From assembly GCF_900156095.1 (NCBI RefSeq), contig NZ_FTMJ01000004.1, forward strand, positions 240,972 through 304,971: DNA of 64,000 nt, read 5' to 3'. Shown piece by piece: positions 17,692 through 28,205 of the stretch. The DNA comes from Aeromonas sp. RU39B. GTDB lineage: Bacteria; Pseudomonadota; Gammaproteobacteria; Enterobacterales; Aeromonadaceae. Position numbers and translations under genes: made by a program. Position 1 is the first letter of the stretch. The number at the start of each line of letters is the position of its first letter. The notes under the pieces were generated by a model. The model saw only the letters and a list, made by a program, of their open reading frames with translations, did not search any database and was not told the origin of the DNA.

Positions 17692-19419
17692 TTAACCACC
17701 GCGCTGATAACAGAAGCGTTTGCGACGGCGATAGGGAAACACATCCTCGATATGGCCGCCCTGAATCTTCTGCTGTAATCCTTGCCAGAAACTCGCCTCG
17801 AACATCTCTTTGTGCAGCGCCAGCATGATCTCGCGCACCAGCGGCTTTTGCAGCAGGAAGGTGGCGAACTCTTCGGGGAAGATATCGTTGGGCGCTACCG
17901 AGTACCAGGGCTCTGAACTGAGCTCATCTTCCGGATAGCGCGGTGGCGGGATCTGGCGGAAGTTGCACTCGGTCATGTAGCAGATCTCGTCGTAGTCGTA
18001 GAACACCACCCGACCGTGACGGGTCACGCCAAAGTTTTTAAACAGCATGTCACCGGGAAAGATGTTGGCGGCCGCCAGTTGCTTGATGGCGTTACCGTAC
18101 TCTTCCAGCGCCAGCCGGGTTTGCTGCTCGTCCGCCTGCTCGAGATAGAGGTTGAGCGGCGTCATCTTGCGCTCGGTATAGAGGTGGCGGATCACCAGCT
18201 TGTCGGCCGTGATGGTCAGCGCCGATGGTGCCACCCGTTTGAGCTCGTCGAGCAATTCGGGATGGATGCGCTCGAGTGGAAACTCAAAGTTGGTGAACTC
18301 CTGGGTATCGGCCATACGGCCGACCCGGTCGTGCTGCTTAACCAGCCGGTATTTCTCTTTGACCTGGGCATGACTCACCTCCTTGGGCGGGGTGAACTCG
18401 TCTTTGATGATTTTGAACACCACGTCATAAGAGGGGAGGGTAAACACGCTCATCACCATCCCCTTGATACCCGGGGCGATAACAAACTGATCGCGGCTGC
18501 GTGCCAGATGCTGCAGATAGTGGCGATAGAGCTCGGTCTTGCCGTGCTTTTGGCAGCCGATGGCGTTATAGAGCTCATAATCGGCCTTGTTAGGCAGGAT
18601 CTGGCGTAAAAACGCCACATGCAGCGCCGGCTCGGGGGAGTAAACCATGAAATAGGCGCGGGCAAAGCCAAAGATGATAGAGGCGATATCCGGCTCGAAA
18701 ATCACGGTATCGATAAAGAGTGCCTCGCCGCTGTTCATCATTGGCAGCAGGAAGGGATAGATGCCGCTGCGACTGCGGATCAGCCCCACCAGATAGGCCG
18801 CCTTGTTGCGATAAAACACCTCTTTGAGCATCTCTATCTCAAAGCGCTCTTCCTGCAACTCGGCCGGGCCGCTTTCAGAGAGATGGCGGCAGACATCGAA
18901 AATATCACGCTGAATATCTTCATAGGGCAGGGTGAAGGTGTAATCGCCCAGGATCTGGCGCAAGGTGCGCGGCAGGCTACTGGCATCGGTCGGATAGCAG
19001 CGCAGCAGTTTGCCCAGATCCGGGTGCTCGCCACGGCTCTGGAACGGGTGAATGTAGAGGTTTTCATCGCGGATATTGCGGTGACGAAAGATGCGCCGGT
19101 ACACCGAATTGAAAAAGGATTCGGCCACCTCGAAGTTTTCGCAGCGTGGCAGCAGATCACTAAACGCGCTTTTGACCTGCTTGAGAAACGCCTGGCTTGG
19201 GTGGTGTTCGCCCATCATGGTGCGAATCGAGGCGGTAGTCGCCCCCACATGGTGGTCATAGAGCCTGATGCGCTCACGCCCAGCGAGCTGCACGCCAAGC
19301 CAGTCGCTGTGCTCAAACCGGCTCTTGGCGCCACGGGTGATCTCGAGAAACCGGCTGTAGAAGGATTCAAAGCGCTGCAGTATGGTCTCGGCGACCGCTT
19401 GTTCCAGAGGGGGAGTCAT
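17692..19419 (-). CDS. aceK: Isocitrate dehydrogenase kinase/phosphatase
   Basis: Bifunctional enzyme that phosphorylates or dephosphorylates isocitrate dehydrogenase to steer carbon into the glyoxylate bypass. The 575 residues match E. coli AceK along their length; ATP-loop region APGIKGMVM near residue 315 and the kinase-like [17 protein letters not shown] and [16 protein letters not shown] blocks are present. An ATG 3 codons earlier directly abuts AAGGA, so the ATG at 19419, 9 bases from it, is preferred. Unlike E. coli, aceB and aceA are not adjacent. Confidence 0.96.
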   Translation of the reverse strand: MTPPLEQAVAETILQRFESFYSRFLEITRGAKSRFEHSDWLGVQLAGRERIRLYDHHVGATTASIRTMMGEHHPSQAFLKQVKSAFSDLLPRCENFEVAESFFNSVYRRIFRHRNIRDENLYIHPFQSRGEHPDLGKLLRCYPTDASSLPRTLRQILGDYTFTLPYEDIQRDIFDVCRHLSESGPAELQEERFEIEMLKEVFYRNKAAYLVGLIRSRSGIYPFLLPMMNSGEALFIDTVIFEPDIASIIFGFARAYFMVYSPEPALHVAFLRQILPNKADYELYNAIGCQKHGKTELYRHYLQHLARSRDQFVIAPGIKGMVMSVFTLPSYDVVFKIIKDEFTPPKEVSHAQVKEKYRLVKQHDRVGRMADTQEFTNFEFPLERIHPELLDELKRVAPSALTITADKLVIRHLYTERKMTPLNLYLEQADEQQTRLALEEYGNAIKQLAAANIFPGDMLFKNFGVTRHGRVVFYDYDEICYMTECNFRQIPPPRYPEDELSSEPWYSVAPNDIFPEEFATFLLQKPLVREIMLALHKEMFEASFWQGLQQKIQGGHIEDVFPYRRRKRFCYQRGG

Positions 19420-19548
19420 AGGGCACATTCCTTGTGGCTTTTTTAGCCACTATGGCAAGCATCAAACAGTCGTTCAAGTGGCATTTTGCCGATGAACGGG
19501 GTAGATTGCGGCCCCCCGTTTCGCCGCGATGATGAGAGGACCCAACCC

Positions 19549-20238
19549 ATGAAGCTCCACTTTGTTCTGGTGGCCCCGGCCCGTCCCGAGAACGTCGGCG
19601 CTGCTGCCCGTGCCATCAAGACCATGGGGTTTGATGCCATGCGCATCGTCGCAAGCCAGGCCCATACCGAAGAGGCGGCCGGCTGGGTTGCCCACGGCGC
19701 TCAGGATGTCCTCGCCAATGCACAAGCCTTTGCCACCTTGCCCGAGGCGCTGGCAGATATGGATCTGGTGATCGCCACCACGGCGCGCCAGCGTGGCCGC
19801 TATCAGCACCTCCTCACTCCGGCGCAAGTGCGTGAGCATATTGCCGAGAAAACCGTGGAAAATGTTGCCATCGTGTTTGGATGTGAGGAGTCTGGCCTCT
19901 CTAACGAACAGCTGGCCCAGTGCGACCTTATCAGCTATCTGCCGCTGCGGGTCACCTACCCGTCGCTCAACCTGGGACAGGCCATCATGCTCTACGCCTG
20001 GGAGATGAGCCCGCTGCTCGGTGTGGCCACGCCGACAGCAGAAGATCGCGTCAGTTCTGGGCAGGTTAGGGTCTTGAAAAACAAAACGGCAGAACTGCTC
20101 GGTGAACTGGGCGTTTCACAGGATGAAAAACTGTATCAGTGGGTACAAGACCGGGTGCCCATGCTGCCGCAGCGCGATTTAAACATGCTTCACCTCCTGT
20201 GCAAGGACCTCGCTCGCCGTCTGGGTCTCGAAGATTGA
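19549..20238 (+). CDS. yjtD: SPOUT-class tRNA/rRNA methyltransferase YjtD (LasT)
   Basis: 229-residue predicted S-adenosylmethionine-dependent RNA 2'-O-methyltransferase of the TrmH/TrmJ family. Motifs: N-terminal VLVAPARPENVGAAARAIKTMG, GCEESGLSN (motif 2) and YPSLNLGQAIMLYAWE (motif 3), which form the knotted SAM site. Resemblance to E. coli YjtD includes its position just before the thr operon. AGAGGA precedes the ATG. RNA target not known. Confidence 0.93.
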   Translation: MKLHFVLVAPARPENVGAAARAIKTMGFDAMRIVASQAHTEEAAGWVAHGAQDVLANAQAFATLPEALADMDLVIATTARQRGRYQHLLTPAQVREHIAEKTVENVAIVFGCEESGLSNEQLAQCDLISYLPLRVTYPSLNLGQAIMLYAWEMSPLLGVATPTAEDRVSSGQVRVLKNKTAELLGELGVSQDEKLYQWVQDRVPMLPQRDLNMLHLLCKDLARRLGLED

Positions 20239-20239
20239 G

Positions 20240-20270
20240 TTGACAGCCTCGCATCCGGCAAGGTATTGCT
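20240..20270 (+). promoter_or_regulatory. Candidate thr operon promoter
   Basis: A perfect -35 TTGACA directly after the yjtD stop, with TATTGC 18 bases further as a poor -10. Start would lie about 25 bases before the leader peptide. The -10 is uncertain. Confidence 0.45.
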
Positions 20271-20301
20271 AGATACAGTTCAAATTTCAGAGATTTCGTT
20301 C

Positions 20302-20373
20302 ATGTCTGCGTTCCTGCGTACTACCACCACCATTATTACCGGTACCACCACGGGTGGCACTGGGGTCGGTTGA
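20302..20373 (+). CDS. thrL: Threonine operon leader peptide
   Basis: 23-residue leader, too short for most gene finders. It encodes nine threonines and two isoleucines (…[14 protein letters not shown]…), so ribosome pausing reports Thr/Ile tRNA charging. The GGTGG segment inside the leader can pair upstream with CCACC or downstream with CCACCC in the loop of the terminator, giving the alternative structures of attenuation. The leader lies 29 bases before the attenuator and 92 before thrA. Composition closely parallels E. coli thrL (8 Thr, 4 Ile). Confidence 0.93.
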   Translation: MSAFLRTTTTIITGTTTGGTGVG

Positions 20374-20402
20374 TACGCGAACGAAACACGTTCCAAATCA
20401 CG

Positions 20403-20435
20403 AAAAGGCCCGTACCACCCAGTACGGGCCTTTTT
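20403..20435 (+). terminator. thr operon attenuator
   Basis: GGCCCGTAC / GTACGGGCC stem with a CACCCA loop region, flanked by AAAA and TTTTT. It stands between the threonine-rich leader peptide and thrA, so it ends transcription when threonine and isoleucine are plentiful. Confidence 0.93.
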
Positions 20436-20465
20436 GTTAGGCGATTTTACAGGGAGAGAGATGCG

Positions 20466-22925
20466 ATGAGAGTGTTGAAGTTTGGTGGGTCTAGCCTTGC
20501 GGATCCGGAGCGTTTTCTGCGGGCCGCCGAGATCGCCGTTAATACCCATAGCCAGTCCCAGGTGGCACTGGTTCTGTCGGCGCCGGCCAAGGTGACCAAC
20601 CATCTGGTGGCGCTGGTCGAGCAGACCAGCCGTGGCATGGATGGCCAGGCCACCCTCGCTGACATCCGCGCCATTTTCGAACGAGTTCTGGCCGGTCTCA
20701 AGGCGGCGTTCCCGGCGCTGGACGATGCCAAGCTCAAGGCGCGTCTTGACTCTGAACTTGCCACCGTCGAGCGCCTGATGCGCGGTATCAGCCTGCTGGG
20801 TCAGTGCCCGGACAACGTACAAGCCCGCATCTTAAGCCGCGGCGAAAACCTCTCCATCGCCTTTATGACGGCCCTGCTTGAAGCACGTGGCATCAAGACC
20901 GGCTTTATCAGCCCCGAGCAACTGCTGGTCACCGACGGCAACTTCCTCGAAGCCCATGTCAACATCGAAGCCTCCCGCGTCCGTTTTGCGGCTGCCGGTC
21001 TTGATAAGGAGCGTTTCTACCTGATGCCGGGCTTTACCGGAGGTAATGAAAAGGGTGAGACCGTGCTGCTGGGTCGCAACGGCTCGGACTACTCCGCAGC
21101 CGTGCTGGCCGCTTGCGTCGATGCCGAGTGCTGCGAAATCTGGACTGACGTAGAGGGCTGCTACAGCTGTGACCCGCGTCTGGTGCCGGATGCCTACCTG
21201 CTCAAGACGCTCTCTTACAAAGAGGCGATGGAGCTCTCCTATTTCGGTGCCAAGGTATTGCACCCGAAAACCGTGGCGCCGGTTGCCCAGTTCCAGATCC
21301 CCTGCCTTATCAAAAACAGCTTCAACCCGCAGGGGCCGGGCACCCTCATCAGCGCTGACAGCGGCGATGACAACCTCAAGGTCAAGGCCATCTCGGATCT
21401 CTCCGGCATGTGCATGTTCAACGTCTCCGGCCCCGGTATGAAGGGCATGGTCGGCATGGCCGGTCGTATCTTCGCCGCCGTCTCGCGCGCTGGCGTCAGC
21501 ATTGTGCTGATCACCCAGTCCTCCAGCGAATACAGCGTCAGCTTCTGCATCCACAGTTACGATCAGGAGAAGACCCGCAAGGTGCTCGAGCGTGAATTTG
21601 CGCTGGAGTTCAAAAACCAGCTGCTCGACCCGCTGGAGATCGTCGGCGATCTGGCCATCATCTCCCTGATCGGTGACGGCATGCGTACCGCGACCGGCAT
21701 GGCCGCCCGCTTCTTTACTGCATTGGCGCAGGCGTCTATCAACATCGTGGCGATTGCCCAGGGCTCGAGCGAGCGCTCCATCTCTGCGGTAGTGCGTTCG
21801 GGCAAGGTGGCGGAAGCCATCAAGTCGTGCCACCAGAACTTCTTTGGCAGCCAGCAGTTTATCGATCTGTTTATGGTCGGTGTCGGCGGCGTCGGTGAGG
21901 CGCTGGTCGAACAGATCCGCCGTCAGCAGCCGGTATTGGCCGAGCAGGGCATTGGTCTGCGCGTCGTGGCGCTGGCTAACAGTCGCCAGATGGTGAGCGG
22001 TAAAGCGGGTCTGGATCTCTCCAAGTGGCGTGAACTGCTGGCCGAAGGGCGCGAAACGTTCGATCTCGAATCGGTCAAGCGACTGGCCGAAGAGAGCCAT
22101 ATCATCAACCCGGTGATCGTCGATTGCACCTCGAGCGATGATGTCGCCGCCCAGTATGCCGACTTCCTGGCGGCCGGTTTCCACGTGGTGACCCCGAACA
22201 AGAAGGCCAACACCGGCTCGATGGAGTTCTACAAGGCGCTGCGCCGCACCGCCCAGCAGACCCGTCGCAAGTTCCTCTACGAGACCAACGTCGGTGCCGG
22301 TCTGCCGGTTATCGAAAACCTGCAGAACCTGATCAAGGCCGGTGACCGCCTGCGTGCCTTTGACGGCATCCTGTCGGGCTCGCTCTCGTTTATCTTCGGC
22401 AAACTCGACGAAGGGATGGCCTTTAGCGAAGCGACCAAGCTGGCCCGTGGCAACGGCTTTACCGAGCCGGATCCGCGTGATGACCTGAGCGGCATGGACG
22501 TGGCGCGCAAGCTGCTGATCCTGGCCCGTGAAGCCGGTATGCCGCTTGAGCTCTCCGATGTCGAGGTCGAGCAGGCGCTGCCGCCCGGCTTTGATGCCAG
22601 CGGTGATGTCGACAGCTTTATGGCCCGTCTGCCGCAAGCCGATGGCTGGTTCCGCGAGCAGTTCGCCCTGGCCCAGAACGAGGGCAAGGTGCTGCGTTAT
22701 GTGGGCTCTATCGAAGGTGGCAAGTGCAAGGTCGCCATCAAGGCGGTCGGCGCGGACGAGCCGCTATTCAAGGTCAAGGAGGGTGAAAACGCCCTGGCGT
22801 TCTTCTCTACCTACTATCAACCGATTCCGCTGGTGCTGCGTGGCTATGGCGCCGGCACTGAAGTGACCGCCGCCGGTGTGTTCTCCGACATCCTGCGCAC
22901 CCAAAACTGGCAGCAGGAGGTATAA
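20466..22925 (+). CDS. thrA: Aspartokinase I / homoserine dehydrogenase I
   Basis: Bifunctional enzyme of 819 residues for the first and third steps of threonine synthesis. The aspartokinase part (1-300) has [13 protein letters not shown] and the [12 protein letters not shown] loop; tandem ACT domains follow (about 310-460) for threonine feedback; homoserine dehydrogenase begins near 465 with the NAD(P) motif [13 protein letters not shown] and has the TPNKKAN and [10 protein letters not shown] catalytic blocks. ATG at 20466 is chosen for the conserved MRVLKFGG start behind AGGGAGAG; the longer frame reads through the attenuator. Confidence 0.98.
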   Translation: MRVLKFGGSSLADPERFLRAAEIAVNTHSQSQVALVLSAPAKVTNHLVALVEQTSRGMDGQATLADIRAIFERVLAGLKAAFPALDDAKLKARLDSELATVERLMRGISLLGQCPDNVQARILSRGENLSIAFMTALLEARGIKTGFISPEQLLVTDGNFLEAHVNIEASRVRFAAAGLDKERFYLMPGFTGGNEKGETVLLGRNGSDYSAAVLAACVDAECCEIWTDVEGCYSCDPRLVPDAYLLKTLSYKEAMELSYFGAKVLHPKTVAPVAQFQIPCLIKNSFNPQGPGTLISADSGDDNLKVKAISDLSGMCMFNVSGPGMKGMVGMAGRIFAAVSRAGVSIVLITQSSSEYSVSFCIHSYDQEKTRKVLEREFALEFKNQLLDPLEIVGDLAIISLIGDGMRTATGMAARFFTALAQASINIVAIAQGSSERSISAVVRSGKVAEAIKSCHQNFFGSQQFIDLFMVGVGGVGEALVEQIRRQQPVLAEQGIGLRVVALANSRQMVSGKAGLDLSKWRELLAEGRETFDLESVKRLAEESHIINPVIVDCTSSDDVAAQYADFLAAGFHVVTPNKKANTGSMEFYKALRRTAQQTRRKFLYETNVGAGLPVIENLQNLIKAGDRLRAFDGILSGSLSFIFGKLDEGMAFSEATKLARGNGFTEPDPRDDLSGMDVARKLLILAREAGMPLELSDVEVEQALPPGFDASGDVDSFMARLPQADGWFREQFALAQNEGKVLRYVGSIEGGKCKVAIKAVGADEPLFKVKEGENALAFFSTYYQPIPLVLRGYGAGTEVTAAGVFSDILRTQNWQQEV

Positions 22926-22927
22926 GC

Positions 22928-23884
22928 ATGAGCGTAGTGGCCTATGCACCGGCATCGAGTGCCAACTTAAGCGTCGGGTTTGACGCACTGGGGGCGGCGC
23001 TCGCCCCCATCGACGGCTCACTGCTCGGGGATCGGGTCTTGGTGGAAACCGGTGACAGCCCGTTCTCCCTCTCGGCGGTCGGGCGTTATGCCCACAAGCT
23101 GCCTGATGACCCGCAAAAGAACATTCTGTATGACTGCTGGACCGGCTATGGCGAGGCGCTGGTTGCGCGTGGTCTTTCGCTCAAGCCGCTTGCCATGGTG
23201 CTGGAGAAAAACCTGCCGGTGGGCTCCGGGCTCGGTTCGAGCTCGTGCAGCGTGGTGGCCGCGCTGGTGGCTCTCAACGAGTTTCACGGCGCGCCCTTGA
23301 ATGAAGATGAAATGCTGGCTCTGATGGGCGAGATGGAAGGGCGTATCTCGGGCGGGGTTCACTATGATAACGTGGCTCCCTGCTATCTGGGGGGCTTGCA
23401 GCTCATCATTGATGAAGCGGGCGTTATCAGTCAGGGCATCCCGGCGTTCGACGAGTGGTATTGGGTGGTCTGCTATCCCGGCACCGTGGTATCGACCGCC
23501 GCCGCGCGCGCCATCTTGCCGGCCCAGTATCGCCGGCAGGATTGCCTGACCTACGGTCGCCGCCTGGCTGCCTTTGTGCATGCCAGCTACACCGGGCAGG
23601 AGAGTCTGGCCGTCGTCATGCTCAAGGACGTGATTGCCGAGCCTTACCGTGCTGCGCTCATCGATGGTTTCCATCAGGTGCGCGAGCAGGCAGCCCGCAG
23701 CGGCGCGCTGGCGACCGGGATCTCCGGCTCCGGCCCCACCGTCTTTTCGGTGCTCAAAGATGCGGCGCAGGCCGAGCGCCTCAAGGCGTGGCTGGAAGCC
23801 AATTTTATTCAGAATGAAGATGGATTTGCCCGGGTCTGCAAAATCGACATGCAAGGGGCACGGGTAACAGGAAAGGCGCTATGA
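22928..23884 (+). CDS. thrB: Homoserine kinase
   Basis: GHMP-family kinase of 318 residues that phosphorylates homoserine. The ATP loop [18 protein letters not shown] is near residue 96, the N-terminal [17 protein letters not shown] motif and the C-terminal [12 protein letters not shown] are present. It begins 2 bases after thrA behind GGAGG, and its stop overlaps thrC by 4 bases. Confidence 0.98.
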   Translation: MSVVAYAPASSANLSVGFDALGAALAPIDGSLLGDRVLVETGDSPFSLSAVGRYAHKLPDDPQKNILYDCWTGYGEALVARGLSLKPLAMVLEKNLPVGSGLGSSSCSVVAALVALNEFHGAPLNEDEMLALMGEMEGRISGGVHYDNVAPCYLGGLQLIIDEAGVISQGIPAFDEWYWVVCYPGTVVSTAAARAILPAQYRRQDCLTYGRRLAAFVHASYTGQESLAVVMLKDVIAEPYRAALIDGFHQVREQAARSGALATGISGSGPTVFSVLKDAAQAERLKAWLEANFIQNEDGFARVCKIDMQGARVTGKAL

Positions 23885-25155
23885 ATCTCTACAACATCAA
23901 GGACAACAGTGAACAGGTAAGCTTCGCCCAGGCCGTGCGCCAAGGGTTGGGGCGTGGTCAGGGCCTGTTCTTCCCCGAACATCTCGCGCCGCTTCCCGAC
24001 GTGGATGCCCTGCTGGATCTGCCGCTGCGTGAGCGCTCGGCCCGCCTGCTTGGGCATCTGCTCGGTGACGAGGTGAGCGCCGAAAAGCTGCACGCCATGG
24101 TCGATGCTGCCTTTACCTTCCCGGCACCGCTGGCCAAGGTGAGCGAGCGCATCCATGCCCTTGAACTGTTCCACGGCCCGACCTTGGCATTCAAGGACTT
24201 TGGCGGCCGCTTTATGGCCCAGTGTCTGGCCGCGTTCAGAACCGATGAGAAGATCACCATCCTGACCGCCACCTCCGGCGATACCGGTGCGGCTGTGGCC
24301 CACGCCTTCTTTGGCCTGCCGGGCATTGAAGTGGTGATCCTCTATCCGAAGGGCAAGATCAGCCCCTTGCAGGAGAAACTCTTCTGCACCCTCGGCGGCA
24401 ATATTCGCACTGTCGCCATCGACGGGGATTTCGATGCCTGTCAGGCACTGGTCAAGCAGGCGTTTGATGACGAGCCGCTGAAACAGGCCATTGGCCTGAA
24501 CTCCGCCAACTCCATCAATATCAGCCGTCTGCTGGCGCAGGTTTGCTACTACTTTGAAGCGATTGCCCAGCTGCCCAAGGCTGAACGGGCCAAGGCGGTG
24601 GTGAGCGTGCCGTCCGGTAACTTCGGCAACTTGACCGCCGGTCTGATTGCCAAGGCGCTCGGCCTGCCGGTCAAGCGCTTTATCGCCGCCACCAACGCTA
24701 ACGACACCGTGCCGCGTTTCCTGAAAACCGGTCAGTGGGAGCCCCACGCTACCGTGGCCACCCTGTCCAACGCCATGGACGTAAGCCGTCCCAACAACTG
24801 GCCGCGTGTTGAAGAGCTGTGCCGCCGCATGGGCTGGTCGCTCGAGGCCCTGGGGTCGGCCATGCGTGACGATGCGCAGACCGTCGATGCCCTCAAGCGT
24901 CTCTACGGCGAAGGCTATCTGTGCGAGCCGCACGGCGCGATTGCCTGGGATGCGCTGCAAGCGCAGCTGGCTGATGACGAAGTCGGGGTGTTCCTCTGTA
25001 CCGCTCATCCGGCCAAGTTCAAAGAGAGAGTGGACGATATCCTGGGTCTGGATATCCCGCTGCCCGGCCCGCTGGCCAAGCACGCCGAGCTGCCGCTGCT
25101 CTCCCACAACCTGCCGGCCGATTTCGCCAAGCTGAGAGCATTTTTGCTCGGTTAA
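23881..25155 (+). CDS. thrC: Threonine synthase
   Basis: Pyridoxal-phosphate enzyme of 424 residues converting phosphohomoserine to threonine. The PLP lysine sits in [13 protein letters not shown] near residue 107; [13 protein letters not shown] and SVPSGNFGN bind the cofactor phosphate. The length matches E. coli ThrC (428). Last gene of the operon, followed by a terminator. Confidence 0.98.
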   Translation: MNLYNIKDNSEQVSFAQAVRQGLGRGQGLFFPEHLAPLPDVDALLDLPLRERSARLLGHLLGDEVSAEKLHAMVDAAFTFPAPLAKVSERIHALELFHGPTLAFKDFGGRFMAQCLAAFRTDEKITILTATSGDTGAAVAHAFFGLPGIEVVILYPKGKISPLQEKLFCTLGGNIRTVAIDGDFDACQALVKQAFDDEPLKQAIGLNSANSINISRLLAQVCYYFEAIAQLPKAERAKAVVSVPSGNFGNLTAGLIAKALGLPVKRFIAATNANDTVPRFLKTGQWEPHATVATLSNAMDVSRPNNWPRVEELCRRMGWSLEALGSAMRDDAQTVDALKRLYGEGYLCEPHGAIAWDALQAQLADDEVGVFLCTAHPAKFKERVDDILGLDIPLPGPLAKHAELPLLSHNLPADFAKLRAFLLG

Positions 25156-25176
25156 CGCGAGCGCGGTAAGCCGATA

Positions 25177-25208
25177 AAGCCTCCTCCGGTGACGGTGGGG
25201 GCTTTTTT
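25177..25208 (+). terminator. Terminator of the thr operon
   Basis: AAAGCCTCC … GGGGGCTTTTTT, a GC-rich stem with a roughly 13-base apical part and a six-T tail, 22 bases after thrC. Confidence 0.8.
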
Positions 25209-25308
25209 GTAGCCAGATCAGTCAAACGAGGGGCCGTGAGTCACTGACAGCTGCCGTTGCTGCATGGGAGCAAAACGCTGGGTGTAAAAGGGCTCGACTT
25301 AAGGTGAA

Positions 25309-25346
25309 AATCCAGTATGTTGGATTTAATTCCTTTATTGTGGATT
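25309..25346. promoter_or_regulatory. Three-half-site operator before the XRE-cupin gene
   Basis: AATCCA-N6-TGGATT inverted repeat (25309-25326), plus a second TGGATT at 25341, exactly 20 bases (two helical turns) after the first. It lies just upstream of the regulator's likely start, as expected for autoregulation. Confidence 0.55.
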
Positions 25347-25349
25347 AAC

Positions 25350-25919
25350 ATGGACTTTCAACAGATGCTGGCGGCGCGCCTGCGCGGATTGCGCGAACAG
25401 CAAGGCTGGTCGCTCGAGCAACTGGCCGAGCGCTCCGGGGTGAGCCGCTCCAATATCTCCAATATCGAGCGCGGCCAGAGCAGCCCGACCGCAGTAGTGC
25501 TCGATAAACTGGCGACCGCGCTGGGTGTCCCGCTGGCCTCACTGTTTACCAGTGAGCCCGAGGAATCGGTGTCGCCCTGCAGCCGTGTGCAAGAGCAGCC
25601 GGTCTGGACTGATCCGCAATCTGGGTATCAGCGCCGCCGCCTGACGGCGTTGGCCCAAGCGCCGCTGCAGATGGTGGAGGTGCGCTTTCCCGCCGGGCAG
25701 AGCGTGCACTATGCCCCGCAGCCACTGCCGACCCACTGGCACCAGCAGATCTGGCTGCTCGACGGCGAGATGCAGATTGAATCGCCCGAGGGGCAGTGGC
25801 AGCTTCGCGCCGGCGACTGCCTCTGTATGAGCATTGAGGGGGGCACCCGCTTTGTGAATCCGGGCAGCACAACAGCTCGTTATCTGGTGGCCCTGGTACG
25901 GAGTACGCATGCCATCTGA
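25350..25919 (+). CDS. XRE family regulator with C-terminal cupin domain
   Basis: 189-residue transcription factor: helix-turn-helix at residues 7-62 (LAERSGVSRSNISNIERGQSSPT) and a small cupin barrel at about 105-185 (PTHWHQQIWLLDGEM, GDCLCM). The family senses small molecules and often controls amino-acid or polyamine genes. An upstream ATG (25317) is in frame, but it would place the palindromic operator across the start; 25350 fits the family N-terminus better. The GNAT acetyltransferase gene 128 bases downstream on the same strand may be a target. Confidence 0.85.
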   Translation: MDFQQMLAARLRGLREQQGWSLEQLAERSGVSRSNISNIERGQSSPTAVVLDKLATALGVPLASLFTSEPEESVSPCSRVQEQPVWTDPQSGYQRRRLTALAQAPLQMVEVRFPAGQSVHYAPQPLPTHWHQQIWLLDGEMQIESPEGQWQLRAGDCLCMSIEGGTRFVNPGSTTARYLVALVRSTHAI

Positions 25920-26047
25920 GCCAACAGGTATTGACCAAGACGCTGGGCAGAGAGAATGCGGTAAATACAGCTAAGAGCGGCTGGTGCAGTGCTGCAAGGT
26001 TTAGCACCGAGCAACAGTAAGAAGAGAGAAAAGAGAGGAGAGCAGGG

Positions 26048-26503
26048 ATGCAAATCAGACTGGATGATGTGACCGACCCGCGCGTGATAGCGCTATTGGA
26101 AGAACACTTGAGCGATATGCGTGCTACTTCGCCCCCCGAGAGCACGCACGCCCTCGATTGTGCGGCGCTGCGCGCACCGGATATCAGTTTCTGGACCCTG
26201 TGGGATGGGGAAGAAGCGGCTGGCTGTGTGGCCCTTAAACGGCTGGATGCGGAGCATGGCGAGATCAAATCGATGCGCACTGCCACCCGTTATCGCCGCC
26301 GTGGCATTGCCCGCCAACTGCTTGCTCATCTGCTCGAAGAAGCCAGAATGCGCGGCTTGACCCGCCTTAGTCTGGAAACCGGCAGCCAGCCATTTTTTGC
26401 ACCGGCTCACCGTCTCTATCACGCCTTTGGATTTGAAGATTGCGGCCCATTTGGTCACTACCGCGAGGATCCCTATAGCCGGTTTATGACCAAAACAGTG
26501 TAA
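26048..26503 (+). CDS. GNAT family N-acetyltransferase
   Basis: 151-residue acetyl-CoA-dependent acetyltransferase. The acetyl-CoA pyrophosphate loop is RYRRRGIARQLLAHL near residue 80, with the LETGSQPFFAPAHRLYHAFGF C-terminal motif of the YsnE/small-molecule acetyltransferase group. GAGAGGAGAGCAGGG precedes the ATG. It is the last ordinary gene before the repeat array. Substrate unknown. Confidence 0.88.
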   Translation: MQIRLDDVTDPRVIALLEEHLSDMRATSPPESTHALDCAALRAPDISFWTLWDGEEAAGCVALKRLDAEHGEIKSMRTATRYRRRGIARQLLAHLLEEARMRGLTRLSLETGSQPFFAPAHRLYHAFGFEDCGPFGHYREDPYSRFMTKTV

Positions 26504-26516
26504 GGCGAGTCTCCTC

Positions 26517-27038
26517 TTCGAGGACATCCACCTTTTTGACCTCTTCGAGGACATCCACCTTTTTGACAGCGGCGTAGTGGGTTGCTTGGCTTAACTCTTC
26601 GAGGACACCCACCTTTTTGACAGCGGCGTAGCGGGCTGCTTGGCTTAAGGCTTAGCGCCGAGGGAGGTTGCTAGGGGCCTTCGAGGACACCCACCTTTTT
26701 GACAGGGGCGTAGCGGGCTGCTTGGCTTAAGGCTTAGCGTCGAGGGAGGTTGCCATGACCATCGCCCGTTCACGTCAAATCAGTTTGCAGGATACGCCCT
26801 ACTACCACGTGGTCAGCCGCTGTGTGCGGCGGGCGTTTCTGTGCGGGGAAGATAGCCATTCCGGCCAAAGCTTCGAGCACCGACGCCAGTGGGTGGTCGA
26901 CAAGCTGAGTCAGTTGTCGCGGGTCTTTGCCATTGGTATTTGCGCTTATGCGGTGATGAACAACCACTACCATCTGGTGCTGAAAGTCGAGCCAGAAGTG
27001 GCAAACGACATCCCTTCGAGGACACCCACCTTTTTGAC
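26517..27038 (+). repeat. Array of five direct REP-like repeats
   Basis: Five copies of a 24-base unit beginning TTCGAGGACA and ending CACCTTTTTGAC, at 26517, 26544, 26598, 26680 and 27015; copies 1-2 have T and 3-5 have C at the one variable base. Copies 2 to 5 are followed by part or all of a leader, GGCGTAGCGGGCTGCTTGG…, which can fold on itself and leads into the transposase start. Units are progressively truncated, as expected from repeated slippage or transposition. Spacing is irregular, so it is not a CRISPR. Confidence 0.9.
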
Positions 27039-27342
27039 AGCGGCGTAGCGGGCTGCTTGGCTTAAGGCTTAGCGCCGAGGGAGGTTGCCATGACCATCGC
27101 CCGTTCACGTCAAATCAGTTTGCAGGATACGCCCTACTACCACGTGGTCAGCCGCTGTGTGCGCCGTGCGTTTCTGTGCGGCGAAGATAGCCATTCCGGC
27201 CAAAGCTTCGAGCACCGACGCCAGTGGGTGGTCGACAAGCTGAGTCAGTTGTCGCGGGTCTTTGCCATTGGTATTTGCGCTTATGCGGTGATGAACAACC
27301 ACTACCATTTGGTGCTGAAAGTCGAGCCGGAGGTGGCAAACG
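26680..27342 (+). repeat. 335-bp tandem duplication of repeat plus transposase 5' end
   Basis: Copy A (26680 to about 27007) and copy B (27015 to 27342) are nearly identical over the repeat, the leader and the first 84 codons of the transposase gene; equivalent bases are exactly 335 apart. Only a handful of mostly silent changes separate them, so the event is recent. The junction is 7 bases, ACATCCC. Confidence 0.9.
26755..27048 (+). pseudogene. Truncated 5' copy of the RAYT transposase gene
   Basis: It encodes the first 84 residues of the transposase below, including the HYHL metal-binding motif, then runs into the next repeat and stops after 97 codons. The catalytic tyrosine part is missing, so it is not a working enzyme. 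It arose from the 335-bp duplication. Confidence 0.88.
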
Positions 27343-28040
27343 GCTGGAGTGACCGCGAGGTAGCCGAGCGCTGGGCCGGGCTGTTTCAGTGGCCATTGCT
27401 GGTGCGCCGCTGGTATCTGGAAGAGTCGCTGACCGAGCCGGAGTTGGCCGTGGTACAAGGATTACTTGCCCAGTGGCGGGAGCGGCTCTACTCCATCAGC
27501 TGGCTGGTGCGTCTGCTTAACGAAAGCCTGGCACGACAAGCTAATCAGGAAGATGGCTGCAAGGGGCACTTCTGGGAAGGGCGCTTCAAAAGTCAGGCGC
27601 TACTGACGGAATCAGCATTGCTGGCCTGCATGACCTATGTCGAGCTCAATCCGGTGCGCGCCAAGGTGGCAGAGCGGCCGGAGGAGAGCGATTACACCAG
27701 CATCAGCCAGCGGCTGGGTCGTGCAACCGGTGAGCTGCCACCATTGTTGCTGCCGTTTTCCGAGAAACAGCGCGAGCAAGAGCATGCTCTGCCGTATGCG
27801 TTTACCGATTATCTGACGCTGGTCGATTGGACCGGACGGGCGATGCGCGATGACAAGCGCGGCCATATTCCTGCCGAGCTTGCGCCGATATTACAGCGTT
27901 TGCATCTGGCAGAAAGCAGCTGGCTGCGTCAGGTTAGCGTATTTCGGCGCTCAGGTATCCGAGCAGTTGGGGATGGGGCACTGTGCCAACAATACGCCAA
28001 CCACTGCGGTCAGCAGCGATGTCGTCATCCTAAGCACTGA
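27090..28040 (+). mobile_element. REP-associated tyrosine transposase (RAYT, Y1 family)
   Basis: 316-residue single-strand DNA transposase related to IS200/IS605 TnpA. The HUH metal motif is H71-Y-H73 (NNHYHLVL) and the likely catalytic tyrosine is Tyr183 in CMTYVELNPVRAK; the GHFWEGRFKSQ block is typical of this subgroup. AGGGAGG precedes the ATG. The gene lies between direct repeats on its left and one inverted copy on its right (28213), the layout of a RAYT with its own REP substrates. It appears intact. Confidence 0.88.
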
Positions 28041-28205
28041 CCCGCTTTCATTGATTGTCGTCTGGGCCCTGCCGGTATCATCGGCGGCGAGTTCGGCTGT
28101 GTGTAAAACCGTCGATTTGCTGAAAACACAACTTTTCCTGCTCGTCACTGCTGGAGATATATGTTTCTCAGGGTAACCAACAAACAATCTCGATAGCACT
28201 ACGCC

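Noticed and set aside
20832..22637. 601-codon open frame on the minus strand
   Set aside because: It lies wholly inside thrA, and its His/Gln/Arg-rich composition is the usual shadow of GC-rich coding DNA.
23809..25107. 432-codon open frame on the minus strand
   Set aside because: Shadow of thrC with low-complexity composition.
26517..27038. Possible CRISPR array
   Set aside because: Repeats are irregularly spaced, the intervening DNA is itself repeated, and a transposase rather than cas genes is adjacent.
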